Of a stretch of 64,000 nt of DNA, positions 24,202 through 33,360 are shown piece after piece; within the stretch, counting starts at the first letter, position 1, and the number at the start of each line of letters is the position of its first letter. The DNA is from Planotetraspora sp. A-T 1434 (lineage in GTDB: Bacteria > Actinomycetota > Actinomycetes > Streptosporangiales > Streptosporangiaceae). The stretch lies in assembly GCF_025420585.1 (NCBI RefSeq), contig NZ_JAOEGB010000004.1, positions 124,001-188,000 of the forward strand. The letters are read 5' to 3'. The notes beneath the pieces were generated by a model, which was not told the DNA's origin, made no database searches, and was given only the letters and a program-made list of their open reading frames with translations. The translations under genes were made by a program, and so were the position numbers.

Positions 24202-25395
24202 ATGAGTGCTCTTCGTCCGGAGACCCGTGCGGTCCATCTGCCCAAGCCGGAGCTGAACGGCAGCACGCCGATCTCGGTGCCGATCTACCAGACGTCCGGT
24301 TTCGTCTTCGACGACCCGGCGGTCTTCGCCGACGGGATGGCCCGGCCCGACGGGGCGTACGTCTACGGGCGGCTGTCGAACCCGACCGTCCGCGCCCTGG
24401 AGGAGGCCGTGGCGGACCTGGAGGGCGGCGTCGCGGCGATCGCGACCGGCTCGGGGATGGGCGCGATCAACGCCGTGCTGCTCGGGCTGCTCGGGGCGGG
24501 AGACCACCTGATCGCCCAGACGGCCCTGTACGGTGGCACGGCCACCATGCTGGCCGGCCTGGCGGAACGCCACGGTGTCGAGATCACGTATGTGCCCGAG
24601 GCGGACCCCGCCGCGGTCCGCGCGGCCGTGCGCCCCTCCACGAAGGCGCTGTACCTGGAGACGATCGCCAACCCGATGACACAGGTCGCCGACCTGCCCG
24701 GGATGTCCGCCGCCGGGCGGGAGGCCGGGCTGGTCACCGTGGTGGACAACACGTTCGCGTCGCCGATCCTGTGCCGGCCCATCGAGCACGGCGCCGACGT
24801 GGTGGTGCACTCCGCCACGAAGTACCTGTCCGGGCACACCGACGTCCTCGGCGGCGTCGCGGTCTTCGCGTCCTCCGAGCTGCACCGCCGGATCTGGTCG
24901 TACTCCCTCGAACTCGGCGCGACGGCCGATCCCTTCGCGGCGTGGCTCACGCTGCGCGGCATCCAGACGCTGCCCCTGCGCATGGAGCGCCACTGCGCGA
25001 ACGCCCGGCTGCTGGCCACCCGGCTCGCCGGGCATCCCGCCGTGAGCGCCGTGCACTGGCCCGGCCTGCCGTCTCACCCGTCGTACGAGCTGGCCGCCAA
25101 GCTCCTGCCCGACTTCGGCGGCGTCTTCTCCTTCGACCTCGCCGGTGGCCGGGCCGCGGGGGAGTCCTTCATGCGTGCCGTACGGCTGGCACTGCTCGCG
25201 CCGTCGCTCGGCGGCGTCGAGACGCTGATCCTGCACCCGGCGACGACGTCCCACCGGTCCCTCAGCGCGCCGGAGCTCGCCGCCGCGGGGATCGGCGAGG
25301 GGACGGTGCGGGTGGCCGTCGGCATCGAGCACCCCGAGGACCTCTGGGCCGACTTCGAGCAGGCACTCGGCCGCCTCGGCGGATCGGCGGAGTGA
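24202..25395 (+). CDS. trans-sulfuration PLP enzyme (cystathionine gamma-synthase/lyase or methionine gamma-lyase type)
   Basis: This 397-residue PLP-dependent Cys/Met metabolism enzyme has IYQTSGFVFDD, the phosphate-contacting YVYGRLSNPT, GSGMGAINAVLLGLLGAGD and the Schiff-base lysine in HSATKYLSGHTDVLGG. It catalyses beta- or gamma-elimination or replacement on sulfur amino acids. The exact reaction cannot be told from these motifs. The next gene, a threonine-dehydratase-like PLP enzyme, begins 5 bases after the stop (TGACCATATG), so the two are co-transcribed. Alpha-ketobutyrate formation from methionine or threonine derivatives would be a common theme. Start ATG at the conserved N-terminus. 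Confidence 0.87.
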   Translation: MSALRPETRAVHLPKPELNGSTPISVPIYQTSGFVFDDPAVFADGMARPDGAYVYGRLSNPTVRALEEAVADLEGGVAAIATGSGMGAINAVLLGLLGAGDHLIAQTALYGGTATMLAGLAERHGVEITYVPEADPAAVRAAVRPSTKALYLETIANPMTQVADLPGMSAAGREAGLVTVVDNTFASPILCRPIEHGADVVVHSATKYLSGHTDVLGGVAVFASSELHRRIWSYSLELGATADPFAAWLTLRGIQTLPLRMERHCANARLLATRLAGHPAVSAVHWPGLPSHPSYELAAKLLPDFGGVFSFDLAGGRAAGESFMRAVRLALLAPSLGGVETLILHPATTSHRSLSAPELAAAGIGEGTVRVAVGIEHPEDLWADFEQALGRLGGSAE

Positions 25396-25399
25396 CCAT

Positions 25400-26341
25400 A
25401 TGACAGCCGTGACGATCGTGACCCGTGAGGACGTCGAGCGGGCCGCCTCCCGGATCGCCGGGCACGTCCGCCGGACGCCGGTCGCCGAGGTCGAGCCGGG
25501 GCTCTTCCTGAAGCTGGAGGGCATGCAGCACTCCGGCTCCTTCAAGGTGCGGGGCGGCTTCAACCGGATCCTGGCCGCCGCGGAGGCCAGGCCGCTCCCG
25601 GAGGGCGGCGTCATCGCGGCCAGCGGAGGCAACCACGGGATGGCCGTGGCGTACGCCGCCCGCGCCCTCGGCATCCGGGCGGAGATCTTCGTCCCGGAGG
25701 TCTGCGCGCCGGTCAAGGTCGAGGGGCTGCGCAGGCTGGGCGCGCACGTCACGCAGACCGGCGCCGTCTACGCGGACGCGTACGAGGCATCCCAGAAGCG
25801 GGCGGCCGAGACGGGAGCCCTGGAGATCCACGCCTACGACCAGCTGGAGGTGGCCGCCGGGCAGGGCAGCGTGGCGATCGAGCTGCTGGAGCAGGCCGGT
25901 GACCTCGACACCGTGCTGGTGGCCGTGGGCGGCGGCGGGCTGGTCACCGGAGTGGTCGCCGGCCTGGCGGGACGCGCCAAGGTGGTGGCGGTCGAGCCCG
26001 AGCGGATTCCCACGCTCCACCGGGCGCTGGAGGCGGGCGAGCCCGTCCGGGTCGAGGTGAGCGGCGTGGGCGCCGACGCTCTCGGGGCCAGCATGGCCGG
26101 GCGGCTGGCGTTCGCCACCGTGTCCGGCCAGGAGGCCGGCCGGTTCTCCAGCGTCCTCGTGACGGACGACGCCATCGTCGAGGCCCGCCGGGCTCTCTGG
26201 CGGGACCACCGGGTGGCCGCCGAGCACGCCGGGGCGGCGGCGCTCGCCGCCCTCCGGTCGGGGGTGTACGTCCCGGAGAACGGCGAGCGCGTGGCCGTCA
26301 TCGTGTGCGGCGCCAACACCGACCCGGCGACCCTGGCCTGA
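25400..26341 (+). CDS. threonine/serine dehydratase family PLP enzyme
   Basis: This 313-residue fold-type II PLP enzyme has the catalytic Lys in HSGSFKVRGG, a substrate loop SGGNHGMAVAYAA and the phosphate-binding VGGGGL. It lacks the C-terminal ACT regulatory domain of biosynthetic IlvA, so it is of the shorter catabolic or serine-racemase-like form. It deaminates hydroxy-amino acids to 2-oxo acids. It is the second gene of an operon with the trans-sulfuration enzyme. The last five bases before and including the stop open a four-unit 15-bp tandem repeat that fills the gap to convergent panB. Confidence 0.86.
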   Translation: MTAVTIVTREDVERAASRIAGHVRRTPVAEVEPGLFLKLEGMQHSGSFKVRGGFNRILAAAEARPLPEGGVIAASGGNHGMAVAYAARALGIRAEIFVPEVCAPVKVEGLRRLGAHVTQTGAVYADAYEASQKRAAETGALEIHAYDQLEVAAGQGSVAIELLEQAGDLDTVLVAVGGGGLVTGVVAGLAGRAKVVAVEPERIPTLHRALEAGEPVRVEVSGVGADALGASMAGRLAFATVSGQEAGRFSSVLVTDDAIVEARRALWRDHRVAAEHAGAAALAALRSGVYVPENGERVAVIVCGANTDPATLA

Positions 26342-26395
26342 GTGAAGCGGGCCTGAGTGAACCGGGCCTGAGTGAACCGGGCCTGAGTGAACCGG
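26336..26395 (+). repeat. four 15-bp tandem repeats carrying the dehydratase stop codon
   Basis: GCCTGAGTGAAGCGG is followed by three copies of GCCTGAGTGAACCGG. The first copy contains the real TGA stop (26339-26341). Because the period is a multiple of three, every copy presents another TGA in the same frame. The array sits at a convergent junction with panB. Confidence 0.85.
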
Positions 26396-26407
26396 GCCCC
26401 GGCCTGG

Positions 26408-27292
26408 TCAGTGGTAGCTGTGGTCGGCGGTGGGGAACGCGCCGGAGACCACCTCGTCGGCGTAGGCGCGCACCGCCCGGTCCATCTCGCCGGCCAGGTC
26501 GAAGTACTTCTTCACGAACTTGGCCGGCCGGGGGGTCAGGCCCATGAGGTCCTGCCACACGAGGACCTGGGCGTCGGTGTCCGCGCCCGCGCCGATGCCG
26601 ATGGTCGGGATGCTGAGCGACGTGGTCACCCGCTGGGCCAGGTCGCTCGGCACGCACTCCAGCACGACGGCGAAGGCGCCCGCGTGCTCCAGGGCCTTGG
26701 CGTCGGCCATGAGCTCGTCGCCCGACTGGCCGCGCCCCTGCACCCGGTAGCCGCCGAGGACGTTGACCGACTGCGGGGTCAGGCCGAGGTGGGCCATGAC
26801 CGGGATCCCGGCCGACACGAGCAGCTCCACCTGGGGGAGCACCCGGTGGCCGCCCTCCAGCTTGATGGCGTGGGCCCCCGCCTCCTTCATGAAGCGCGCG
26901 GCGGTCTCCAGGGCCTGCTGCGGCGAGGCCTGGTAGGACCCGAACGGCAGGTCCGCGACGACCATCGCCCGGGACGAGCCCCGGACCACCGCGGCGGTGA
27001 GCGGGAGCAGGTCGTCGACCGTGACGGGCAGCGTCGAGTCGTAGCCGTAGACGACCATGGCGGCCGAGTCGCCGACGAGCATCACGGGGATGCCCGCCTC
27101 GTCGAACACCCTGGCGGTCATGGCGTCGTACGCCGTCACCATCGGCCACTTCTCGCGCCGCTCCTTGGCGGCCGCGAGGTCGCGGACGGTCACCCTGCGC
27201 CCCGCCTGGCCGCCGTAGAGGGCGGTCGGCCGGCTGGGCGCGGGCGTGCTCGATGCGGCGAGCGTGCTGGAAACAACGGAAACAGAGGACAT
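26408..27292 (-). CDS. panB: 3-methyl-2-oxobutanoate hydroxymethyltransferase (ketopantoate hydroxymethyltransferase)
   Basis: PanB makes ketopantoate from 2-oxoisovalerate and methylenetetrahydrofolate, the first step towards pantothenate and CoA. The 294-residue protein carries [37 protein letters not shown] (metal-binding Asp), [16 protein letters not shown] and IGIGAG. All catalytic positions look normal. The first 35 or so residues are a Ser/Thr/Ala-rich extension common in actinobacterial PanB. No panC or panD gene is in the window. The gene converges on the PLP operon. Confidence 0.93.
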   Translation of the reverse strand: MSSVSVVSSTLAASSTPAPSRPTALYGGQAGRRVTVRDLAAAKERREKWPMVTAYDAMTARVFDEAGIPVMLVGDSAAMVVYGYDSTLPVTVDDLLPLTAAVVRGSSRAMVVADLPFGSYQASPQQALETAARFMKEAGAHAIKLEGGHRVLPQVELLVSAGIPVMAHLGLTPQSVNVLGGYRVQGRGQSGDELMADAKALEHAGAFAVVLECVPSDLAQRVTTSLSIPTIGIGAGADTDAQVLVWQDLMGLTPRPAKFVKKYFDLAGEMDRAVRAYADEVVSGAFPTADHSYH

Positions 27293-27515
27293 GGCTACCT
27301 CCAGGCCTCGTGGCGCCCCTGTGGCGTCCCCGGACAGTCAGATCATCGCATGCCGTCCCGGGCTATAACACCCCGGGCGCGTGCGCTAATCCGGCGCGCG
27401 ACACCACGCGGGCGCGCGGGACCAGAACCCGGCGGCGAGGACCGCGCCGGGGAAAACCAGTGGCGGAACTGTCGGAGGCGCAGGGCACAATGCCGTGCGG
27501 AGGTAAGCAATCACA

Positions 27516-28712
27516 ATGGCCATCGAACCTTACCGGCGGGTGCTGGCGCTGCCGGGCGTCCGGGCGCTGCTGCTCGTCGGCCTGGTCGCCAGGATCCCCC
27601 TGACCGGCACGGGCATCACGCTGACGCTGCACGTCGTCAACAGCCTGGGGCTGGGCTTTCTGCAGGCCGGCCTCGTGGGCGCGGCCAGCATGGCCGGGGC
27701 GGCCGTCGGCTCGCCGCTGGCGGGAAGGTTCCTGGACAGGCGCGGGCTTCGGCCGGTGCTCGCCGTCACCACCCTCGTACAGCTCGCCTTCTGGTGCTGC
27801 GCTCCCGCCCTGCCGTACCAGGCTCTGGTGGCAGGAGCGGTGATAGCGGGCCTGTTCAGCCAGCCCGTGTTCGGGGCGATCCGGCAATGCCTGGCCGCGA
27901 TGGTGCCCGCCGAGAGCCACCAGACCGGCTTCGCCCTGGACTCGATGGCCGTGGAGCTGTCGTTCATGGTGGGGCCCGCGCTGGCCGTGGCGAGCGTGAC
28001 GGCGTTCTCCAGCACCGTGACGATGTACGCGGTGGGCGTGGGCCTGGTCGGCTCAGGGGCGGCGCTGTTCGCGCTCAACCCGCCGACGCGGTCGGCCGAG
28101 GAGGCCGCCCAGGAGGACTCGCAGGAGAAGGTCCCCCGGCGGCGATGGCTCGGGCCGGGCCTCCTCACCCTCCTCGGGGTCGCGTCCGCGCTGACGTTCG
28201 TGCTCACCGCGACCGAGTTGTCACTGGTCGCCACGCTGAAAGCCGCCGGCGCGACCGGCTGGACCGGCCTGGTGATCGCCATGTGGTGCGCCTACTCCGT
28301 GATCGGCGGCTTCGTGTACGGCGGGCTGCCCCGGGGATTCTCGCCCCTGCTACTGATCGGCGCGTTGTCCGCGCTCACGGCGCCGCTGGGATTCGTGGGC
28401 GGCGGGTGGTGGTGGCTCTGCCTCGCCCTCGTGCCCGCAGGGGTGCTGTGCGCGCCGTCCCTGTCCGCCACGGTCGACGCGGTCAACCGGCGCGTCCCGG
28501 CCGCCGTCCGGGGCGAGGCGATGGGGCTGCACGGCATGGCGCTGACCATCGGCGTCGCCTCGGCCGGGCCGATCGCGGGAGGGATCGTCGACTCCTACGG
28601 TCCGAGCTGGGCCTTCGCCGCATCCGGCGCGGTCGGAGTGCTCTTCGTCCTGGCCGCCGTGCCGTTCTGGCGCGACGTCCGCCGGCCCGCGGCCGATCCC
28701 GTCACCGCCTGA
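27516..28712 (+). CDS. MFS transporter
   Basis: This 398-residue permease has about 12 hydrophobic segments. The loop between helices 2 and 3 reads PLAGRFLDRRGLRPVL, matching the MFS signature GxLxDRxGRRxxL. The central loop holds a charged stretch (SAEEAAQEDSQEKVPRRR), as usual between the six-helix halves. Substrate unknown; the sequence looks like a drug or metabolite exporter. It stands alone between divergent panB and the DHA2 pump. Its 3' end, stop included, is present in three tandem copies. Confidence 0.85.
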   Translation: MAIEPYRRVLALPGVRALLLVGLVARIPLTGTGITLTLHVVNSLGLGFLQAGLVGAASMAGAAVGSPLAGRFLDRRGLRPVLAVTTLVQLAFWCCAPALPYQALVAGAVIAGLFSQPVFGAIRQCLAAMVPAESHQTGFALDSMAVELSFMVGPALAVASVTAFSSTVTMYAVGVGLVGSGAALFALNPPTRSAEEAAQEDSQEKVPRRRWLGPGLLTLLGVASALTFVLTATELSLVATLKAAGATGWTGLVIAMWCAYSVIGGFVYGGLPRGFSPLLLIGALSALTAPLGFVGGGWWWLCLALVPAGVLCAPSLSATVDAVNRRVPAAVRGEAMGLHGMALTIGVASAGPIAGGIVDSYGPSWAFAASGAVGVLFVLAAVPFWRDVRRPAADPVTA

Positions 28713-28809
28713 CGGCTGCTCCCGTCCCTGCTTGCCGGCCGATCCCGTCACCGCTGACGGCCGCCTGTCTCCGCTTGCCGGCCGATCCCGTCGACGCCTG
28801 ACAGCGGTC
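28691..28809 (+). repeat. tandem triplication of the MFS gene 3' end including stop
   Basis: GGCCGATCCCGTCACCGCCTGACGG and flanking bases recur at 28691-28736, 28737-28779 and, partly, 28780-28809 (periods 46 and 43). Each copy holds a TGA; the first is the true stop (28710-28712). The units end in CTTGCC, giving near-perfect joins. Confidence 0.8.
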
Positions 28810-28848
28810 GCGGCCGGCTCGGGGGAGCCGTGCGCCCACATTATGAAA

Positions 28849-28866
28849 CGATACTGTTGCGTATCG
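28849..28866. promoter_or_regulatory. candidate TetR operator upstream of the DHA2 pump
   Basis: CGATAC-TGTTGC-GTATCG is a perfect 6-6-6 inverted repeat, 60 bases before the pump start. The half-site GCGTATCGAAT recurs near 28902-28912, closer to the start. Spacing and symmetry suit the TetR-family regulator encoded as the second gene of this operon. Confidence 0.6.
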
Positions 28867-28926
28867 AATCTGCTTGCGCTACGCTCGCGTTGCGAAACTT
28901 AAGCGTATCGAATTACTGGGGGGTCC

Positions 28927-30528
28927 GTGGAAACGCATACCGGTCACCCACGCCGCTGGCAGGTCCTCGGTGTGATGGTGTTCAGCCTGCTGGCCGTCGT
29001 TCTCGACAACACGATTCTCAACGTCGCGATCAAGACGATCGCCGACCCGGTTCACGGTCTGGGCGCGACCCAGAGCGAGCTGGAGTGGGCGATGAACTCC
29101 TACACGCTCGTCTTCGCGGCGCTGCTGTTCACCTTCGGGGTGCTCGGCGACCGTTACGGGCGCAAGAAGATGCTGCTCGTCGGCATGGTGCTGTTCGGCC
29201 TGGCGTCCGTGGCCAGCGCCTACTCGCAGGACCCGATGCAACTCATCATCGCCAGGGCGCTGATGGGCTTCGGCGGAGCGGCCATCATGCCCGCCACCTT
29301 GGCGATCATCTCCAATGTCTTCCCGGTCCACGAGCGCGGCAAGGCGATCGGCATCTGGGCGGGCGGCGTCGGCATCGCCGTCGCGATCGGCCCGATCACC
29401 GGCGGCATCCTCCTTGAGCACTTCTGGTGGGGCTCGGTCTTCCTGGTCAACGTCCCGATCGTGCTGATCAGCCTCGTCCTGATCGGCATGCTCGTCCCCG
29501 ACTCCAAGGACCCGAACAAGACCAAGCTCGACCCCGTGGGCGTTCTGCTGTCGATCGTGGGCCTGATCAGCCTCGTCTACGGCATCGTGAAGATCAGCGA
29601 CCTGGGCACGCTCGCCGACGCCTCGGTCATCGTGCCGTCGCTGGTGGGCATCGCGATCCTCGCGGCGTTCGTCTGGTACGAGCGGCGGATCGACCACCCC
29701 GCCTTCGACGTGCGCAACTTCCGCAACGCGGGCTTCTCCACCGCCATCGCCAGCGTGGGCCTGGTCTTCTTCGCCGCGCTGGGCGTCATGTTCTTCATGG
29801 CCTTCTACTGGCAGATCGTCCGGGGCTACTCGCCGCTGCAGTCCGGCGCGCTCGTGCTGCCGTTCGCGGCCGCGCAGCTCATCTTCGCGCCGCAGAGCGC
29901 GCGGATGGTGCAGAAGTACGGTTCCAAGCTCGTGGGCACGGTGGCGATGGTCGTCATCGCGGGGGCGCTCGCGGCCTACACCCTGGTGACCGCCACCACG
30001 CCGATCTGGATCCTGCTCACGCTCGCGTTCATCCAGGGAGTCGCGATGGCCAACATCATGCCGCCCGCGACGACCGTCATCATGAACTCCCTCCCCAGGG
30101 AGAAGGCGGGCGTCGGCTCGTCGATGAGCAACGTCGTCCGCCAGGTCGCCGGCACGCTCGGCATCGCCATCCTGGGCGCGGCCCTGTCGGCGAGCTACCG
30201 CAACGGCATGGAGGGCAAGGTCACCGCCCTGCCGGAGCAACTCCGTCACGTCGTGACCGAGTCGATCTCCGGGGCGGCGGGTGTCGCAGGGCGGCTGGGC
30301 CCGCGTGGCGCGAGCCTGATGGAGACCGCGAACGACGCCTTCGTGAGCGGCATTCACTGGGCGGCCCTCGGGTCGGCTCTCGTCGCCCTCGCCGGAGCGC
30401 TCATCGTGGCGCTGTGGATGCCGGGCAAGACGGGGGCGCACGCCAAGGCCGGGGCGCACGGCCGTACCGGCGCGACCGTTCCTGGAGCGGAAGCGGCAGA
30501 GCCGGAGAAGGAATCAGCGGTAGTGTGA
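28927..30528 (+). CDS. DHA2 family MFS drug efflux transporter (EmrB/QacA type)
   Basis: This 533-residue permease has about 14 membrane helices. It shows the DHA2 signatures VVLDNTILNVAIKTI (motif with the Asp of helix 1), GVLGDRYGRKKMLLVG in loop 2-3 and GIAVAIGPITGGILLEHFWWGSVFLVNVP. The family exports antibiotics, dyes or self-made metabolites with proton antiport. GTG start with a GGGGGG tract upstream. A TetR regulator gene begins 7 bases after the stop, and a perfect inverted repeat precedes the pump. This is therefore a self-contained, probably drug-inducible, efflux module. The C-terminal tail is Ala/Gly/His-rich and cytoplasmic. Confidence 0.9.
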   Translation: METHTGHPRRWQVLGVMVFSLLAVVLDNTILNVAIKTIADPVHGLGATQSELEWAMNSYTLVFAALLFTFGVLGDRYGRKKMLLVGMVLFGLASVASAYSQDPMQLIIARALMGFGGAAIMPATLAIISNVFPVHERGKAIGIWAGGVGIAVAIGPITGGILLEHFWWGSVFLVNVPIVLISLVLIGMLVPDSKDPNKTKLDPVGVLLSIVGLISLVYGIVKISDLGTLADASVIVPSLVGIAILAAFVWYERRIDHPAFDVRNFRNAGFSTAIASVGLVFFAALGVMFFMAFYWQIVRGYSPLQSGALVLPFAAAQLIFAPQSARMVQKYGSKLVGTVAMVVIAGALAAYTLVTATTPIWILLTLAFIQGVAMANIMPPATTVIMNSLPREKAGVGSSMSNVVRQVAGTLGIAILGAALSASYRNGMEGKVTALPEQLRHVVTESISGAAGVAGRLGPRGASLMETANDAFVSGIHWAALGSALVALAGALIVALWMPGKTGAHAKAGAHGRTGATVPGAEAAEPEKESAVV

Positions 30529-30535
30529 GCTTGCG

Positions 30536-31147
30536 ATGACTACGCAGCAGACCGAAGGGGTGGCCCGCCCGGCGGGCCGCCCCCGCAGCGAGAAGGCCGA
30601 GAAGGCCATCATCGACGCCGCCCTCGACCTTCTCGGCGAGGGCATCGGCGTGCCCGAGTTGTCCATCGAGGCGATCGCGGCCAGGGCGGGCGTCGGCAAG
30701 ACGACGATCTACCGCCGCTGGTCCAACAAGGAGGACCTGGTCGTCGACGCCCTGGCGTCGCTGAAGCCGCCGATCCCGCCGCTCCACGGCGCGTCCGTGC
30801 GGGACGACCTGGTCACCTACCTTCGCGTCGTGGGCGAAGAGTCCCGCCACATGCGCACTCGCTGCATCATGAACATCGCGATGAGCGCGTGGGAGCGCCA
30901 CCCGCGTCTTGCGGAGAGGTTCCAGGCGATCGCGATCGAGCCGCGCAAGGCGGCCCTGCGTGCCGTCCTCCAGCGCGGCACCGAGAACGGCGAGCTGCGT
31001 TCCGATCTCGACATCGAGATGGCCATGGCCATCCTGAGCGGCGCCATGCTGTGGCGGACCAAGTGGTCGGGCGAGAACGCCCAGCTCCCCGGCGACCTCC
31101 CGGAGCAGATCGTGGACGAGGCCCTCCGGGGTTTCCGCCCCCGCTGA
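30536..31147 (+). CDS. TetR/AcrR family transcriptional regulator of the efflux pump
   Basis: This 203-residue protein has a TetR N-terminal HTH (about residues 20-65: AIIDAALDLLGEG, LSIEAIAARAGVGKTTIYRR, WSNKEDLVVDAL) and an all-helical ligand-binding C-terminal domain (TetR_C type, from about 80). It is the second gene of the DHA2 pump operon and most likely represses it through the CGATAC-N6-GTATCG site, releasing DNA on binding a pumped compound. The extra ATG context is good and no other start fits. Its 3' end is also tandemly duplicated and forms a hairpin. Confidence 0.88.
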   Translation: MTTQQTEGVARPAGRPRSEKAEKAIIDAALDLLGEGIGVPELSIEAIAARAGVGKTTIYRRWSNKEDLVVDALASLKPPIPPLHGASVRDDLVTYLRVVGEESRHMRTRCIMNIAMSAWERHPRLAERFQAIAIEPRKAALRAVLQRGTENGELRSDLDIEMAMAILSGAMLWRTKWSGENAQLPGDLPEQIVDEALRGFRPR

Positions 31148-31186
31148 GCTGCCGGCCGCTGAGCTCCCCGGCCGGAGGGCTCAGCG
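31141..31186. terminator. duplicated TetR gene end forming a bidirectional hairpin
   Basis: CCGCTGAGCT plus five bases (31141-31155, with the true TGA) is repeated at 31156-31171. The second copy's CGCTGAGC (31157-31164) then pairs with GCTCAGCG (31179-31186) to give a stem around CCCGG/CCGG. It lies between the convergent TetR gene and nadE. Confidence 0.55.
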
Positions 31187-31239
31187 CAGGCCAGGGAGGC
31201 CAAGTCAGGGAAGCCGGGCCGGGGGAGTCAGGCCGGGAA

Positions 31240-33000
31240 TCAGGACAGGGTCTCCCGCCAGCGGTTGGTGATCGGGAGGCGGCGGTCGCGGCCGAAGTTC
31301 TTCGGCGTGATCTTCGGGCCCGGCGGATACTGGCGGCGCTTGTACTCGGCGAGGTCCACCAGGCGGATCACCCGCGTGACCAGCTCGGGGTCGTGGCCCG
31401 CGGCGATCAGTTCGTCGCGGCCCATGTCCTTCTCCACGTAGTCGCCGAGCAGCCGGTCGAGCACGTCGTACGGCGGGAGCGAGTCGGTGTCGCGCTGATC
31501 CGGCCGCAGCTCGGCGCTGGGCTCCTTGGTGATCGAGTTCTCCGGGATGGGCGGCGTGCCCGGCTGGGCGTTGCGCCACTGCGACAGCTTCCAGACCTCG
31601 CTCTTCAGCACGTCCTTGATCGGGGCGAAGCCGCCGGCCGAGTCGCCGTAGAGCGTCGAGTATCCGGTCGCCAGCTCGCTCTTGTTGCCGGTGGTCAGCA
31701 CAAGGTGGCCGTGCTCGTTCGACAGGCTCATCAGCAGCATGCCGCGCACCCGGGCCTGCAGGTTCTCCGCCGCGAGGCCGTGCAGCTCGATCTCCTTCTC
31801 GAATGCGGTCACGATGTCCGCGATCGGCGCCACCTGGGCGTTGAGCCCCTGGCGGCGGACCAGCTCCTCGGCGTCGGTGATCGAGTGGTCGGAGGAGTAG
31901 CGCGACGGCATCAGCACGACGTGGACCCGTTCCGGCCCGATGGCGTCTGCCGCGATGGTCGCGGTCAGCGCCGAGTCGATGCCGCCCGACAGGCCGAGGA
32001 TGACCGACTGGAAGCCGTTCTTCCTGACGTAGTCACGCACTCCGAGGACCAGGGCGTTGTAGACCTCGGCCAGGTCGTCGAGCCGTTCGGCGATCACCGG
32101 CGGTTCCGGCTCGTACGGCTCGACCGGAGTGGCGGACAGCAGCAGGCGTTCGACCGTGATCACCGTGCCGTCGTGGGCGTCGATCCGGAACTCGCCGAGC
32201 TCGCCGGTCGCTTCGGGAAGTTCCAGGTCGGTGACCAGCAGCTCCTCCTGGAACTGCGACGCGCGGGCGACCAGCTCTCCCGACGCGTCCACGACGAGCG
32301 AGTCGCCGTCGAAGACGAGCTCGTCCTGCCCGCCGACCATGTTCACGTAGGCCAGGGCGCAGCCCGCCTCCCTGGCGCGGCGCGCGCACAGCTCCAGCCG
32401 CACATCGTCCTTGTTCGTCTCGTACGGCGAGCCGTTCGGGACGACGAGCAGCCCGGCGCCCGCCTCGGCCACGGCGGAGACCGGGCCGCCCTCCTGCCAG
32501 AGGTCCTCGCAGATCGCGATGGCCACGTCGACGCCGTGCAGCCGGAAGACGGGCAGCCGGTCCCCGCGCACGAAGTAGCGGTATTCGTCGAAGACGCCGT
32601 AGTTGGGCAGGTGGTGCTTGGCCGACTTGATGACGACCTCGCCCTGGTAGAGCAGGGCGGCGGCGTCGAGCGGCGCGCCCTTGGGCTGGCCCACCCGCGG
32701 CGCGAGGTCGGCCCGGTCGAGGTAGCCGACCACGACGGGCAGGTCTCCAAGCCCGTCCTCGGCGAGTCGTGCGGCCACGGACGACAGCGTCGCGATCGAC
32801 GCCTCGACGAACGAGGAGCGCAGCACCAGGTCCTCGGCCGGGTAGCCGGTCAGGAACAACTCGGTGAAGACGACGAGATGTGCGTCACGCTCGGCGGCCC
32901 GGCGGGTCCACTCGACAAGCGTGTCCGCGTTGGCGGCGATGTCGCCGACGACGGGATTGGTCTGGGCGAGGGCGATACGGAGTTGAGCCACGCCCCCCAC
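31240..33000 (-). CDS. nadE: glutamine-dependent NAD+ synthase
   Basis: NadE amidates nicotinic acid adenine dinucleotide to NAD+ using glutamine. The 586-residue protein has an N-terminal nitrilase-type glutaminase (about 1-270) with triad positions visible in FTELFLTGYP (Glu), KSAKHHLPNYG (Lys) and AICEDLW (Cys). The C-terminal synthetase (about 300-580) has the P-loop GLSGGIDSAL, and GNKSELATGYSTLYGD, characteristic of the NadE ATP/NaAD site. Length fits the bacterial two-domain form, shorter than the mycobacterial 680-residue type. The end of the gene is flanked by CCTGA-rich repeats. A gene-free segment of 360 bases lies upstream. Confidence 0.93.
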   Translation of the reverse strand: MGGVAQLRIALAQTNPVVGDIAANADTLVEWTRRAAERDAHLVVFTELFLTGYPAEDLVLRSSFVEASIATLSSVAARLAEDGLGDLPVVVGYLDRADLAPRVGQPKGAPLDAAALLYQGEVVIKSAKHHLPNYGVFDEYRYFVRGDRLPVFRLHGVDVAIAICEDLWQEGGPVSAVAEAGAGLLVVPNGSPYETNKDDVRLELCARRAREAGCALAYVNMVGGQDELVFDGDSLVVDASGELVARASQFQEELLVTDLELPEATGELGEFRIDAHDGTVITVERLLLSATPVEPYEPEPPVIAERLDDLAEVYNALVLGVRDYVRKNGFQSVILGLSGGIDSALTATIAADAIGPERVHVVLMPSRYSSDHSITDAEELVRRQGLNAQVAPIADIVTAFEKEIELHGLAAENLQARVRGMLLMSLSNEHGHLVLTTGNKSELATGYSTLYGDSAGGFAPIKDVLKSEVWKLSQWRNAQPGTPPIPENSITKEPSAELRPDQRDTDSLPPYDVLDRLLGDYVEKDMGRDELIAAGHDPELVTRVIRLVDLAEYKRRQYPPGPKITPKNFGRDRRLPITNRWRETLS

Positions 33001-33360
33001 CTTAGAAGGTCCGATTTGTTGTCGTCAAAGCGACGATAAGGGGGCCGTCCTTCGCGAGCCGGATGCCGTCATCCCGCCCCCCACGGTGACGCGAGCCACG
33101 AAATGAGGTCCCGAGGCATCCTCTCGGCGGGTCCGAACGCAAGGGGGCCGGCGTCCGATCCGCCTTGCCGGCGAGCGATTCCGGCTCCGTCCCCTGACCG
33201 GGTGGTGAGCCACCCAGGGCATTCCCCAACGTGACAAACATCGCATCATGGGATGAATGGCAATAAACGGGATTTAAGTGCAGTTGTGCTCCCACGTAAC
33301 ACCAAGCACGTCGGCGTCCGGAGCCACTGGACCAGCGTGTGTAACAAGGAGAAGAGTGCA
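33001..33360. other. 360-base intergenic segment between nadE and the Trp/Asn/His protein gene
   Basis: This divergent region should hold both promoters. It contains a perfect small hairpin GGGTGG-TGAG-CCACCC (33200-33215). GTGACA (33230-33235) is -35-like, but no convincing -10 follows at the right distance. A strong AAGGAG ribosome-binding site lies just before 33361. I looked for the conserved segments of a cyclic-di-AMP (ydaO) riboswitch, which often precedes actinobacterial secreted-protein genes, and did not find them. Confidence 0.5.

Noticed and set aside
33001-33360. Cyclic-di-AMP riboswitch before the Trp/Asn/His secreted-protein gene
   Set aside because: Such leaders are common for secreted proteins, but the conserved internal segments were not found on either strand; only a small hairpin is present.
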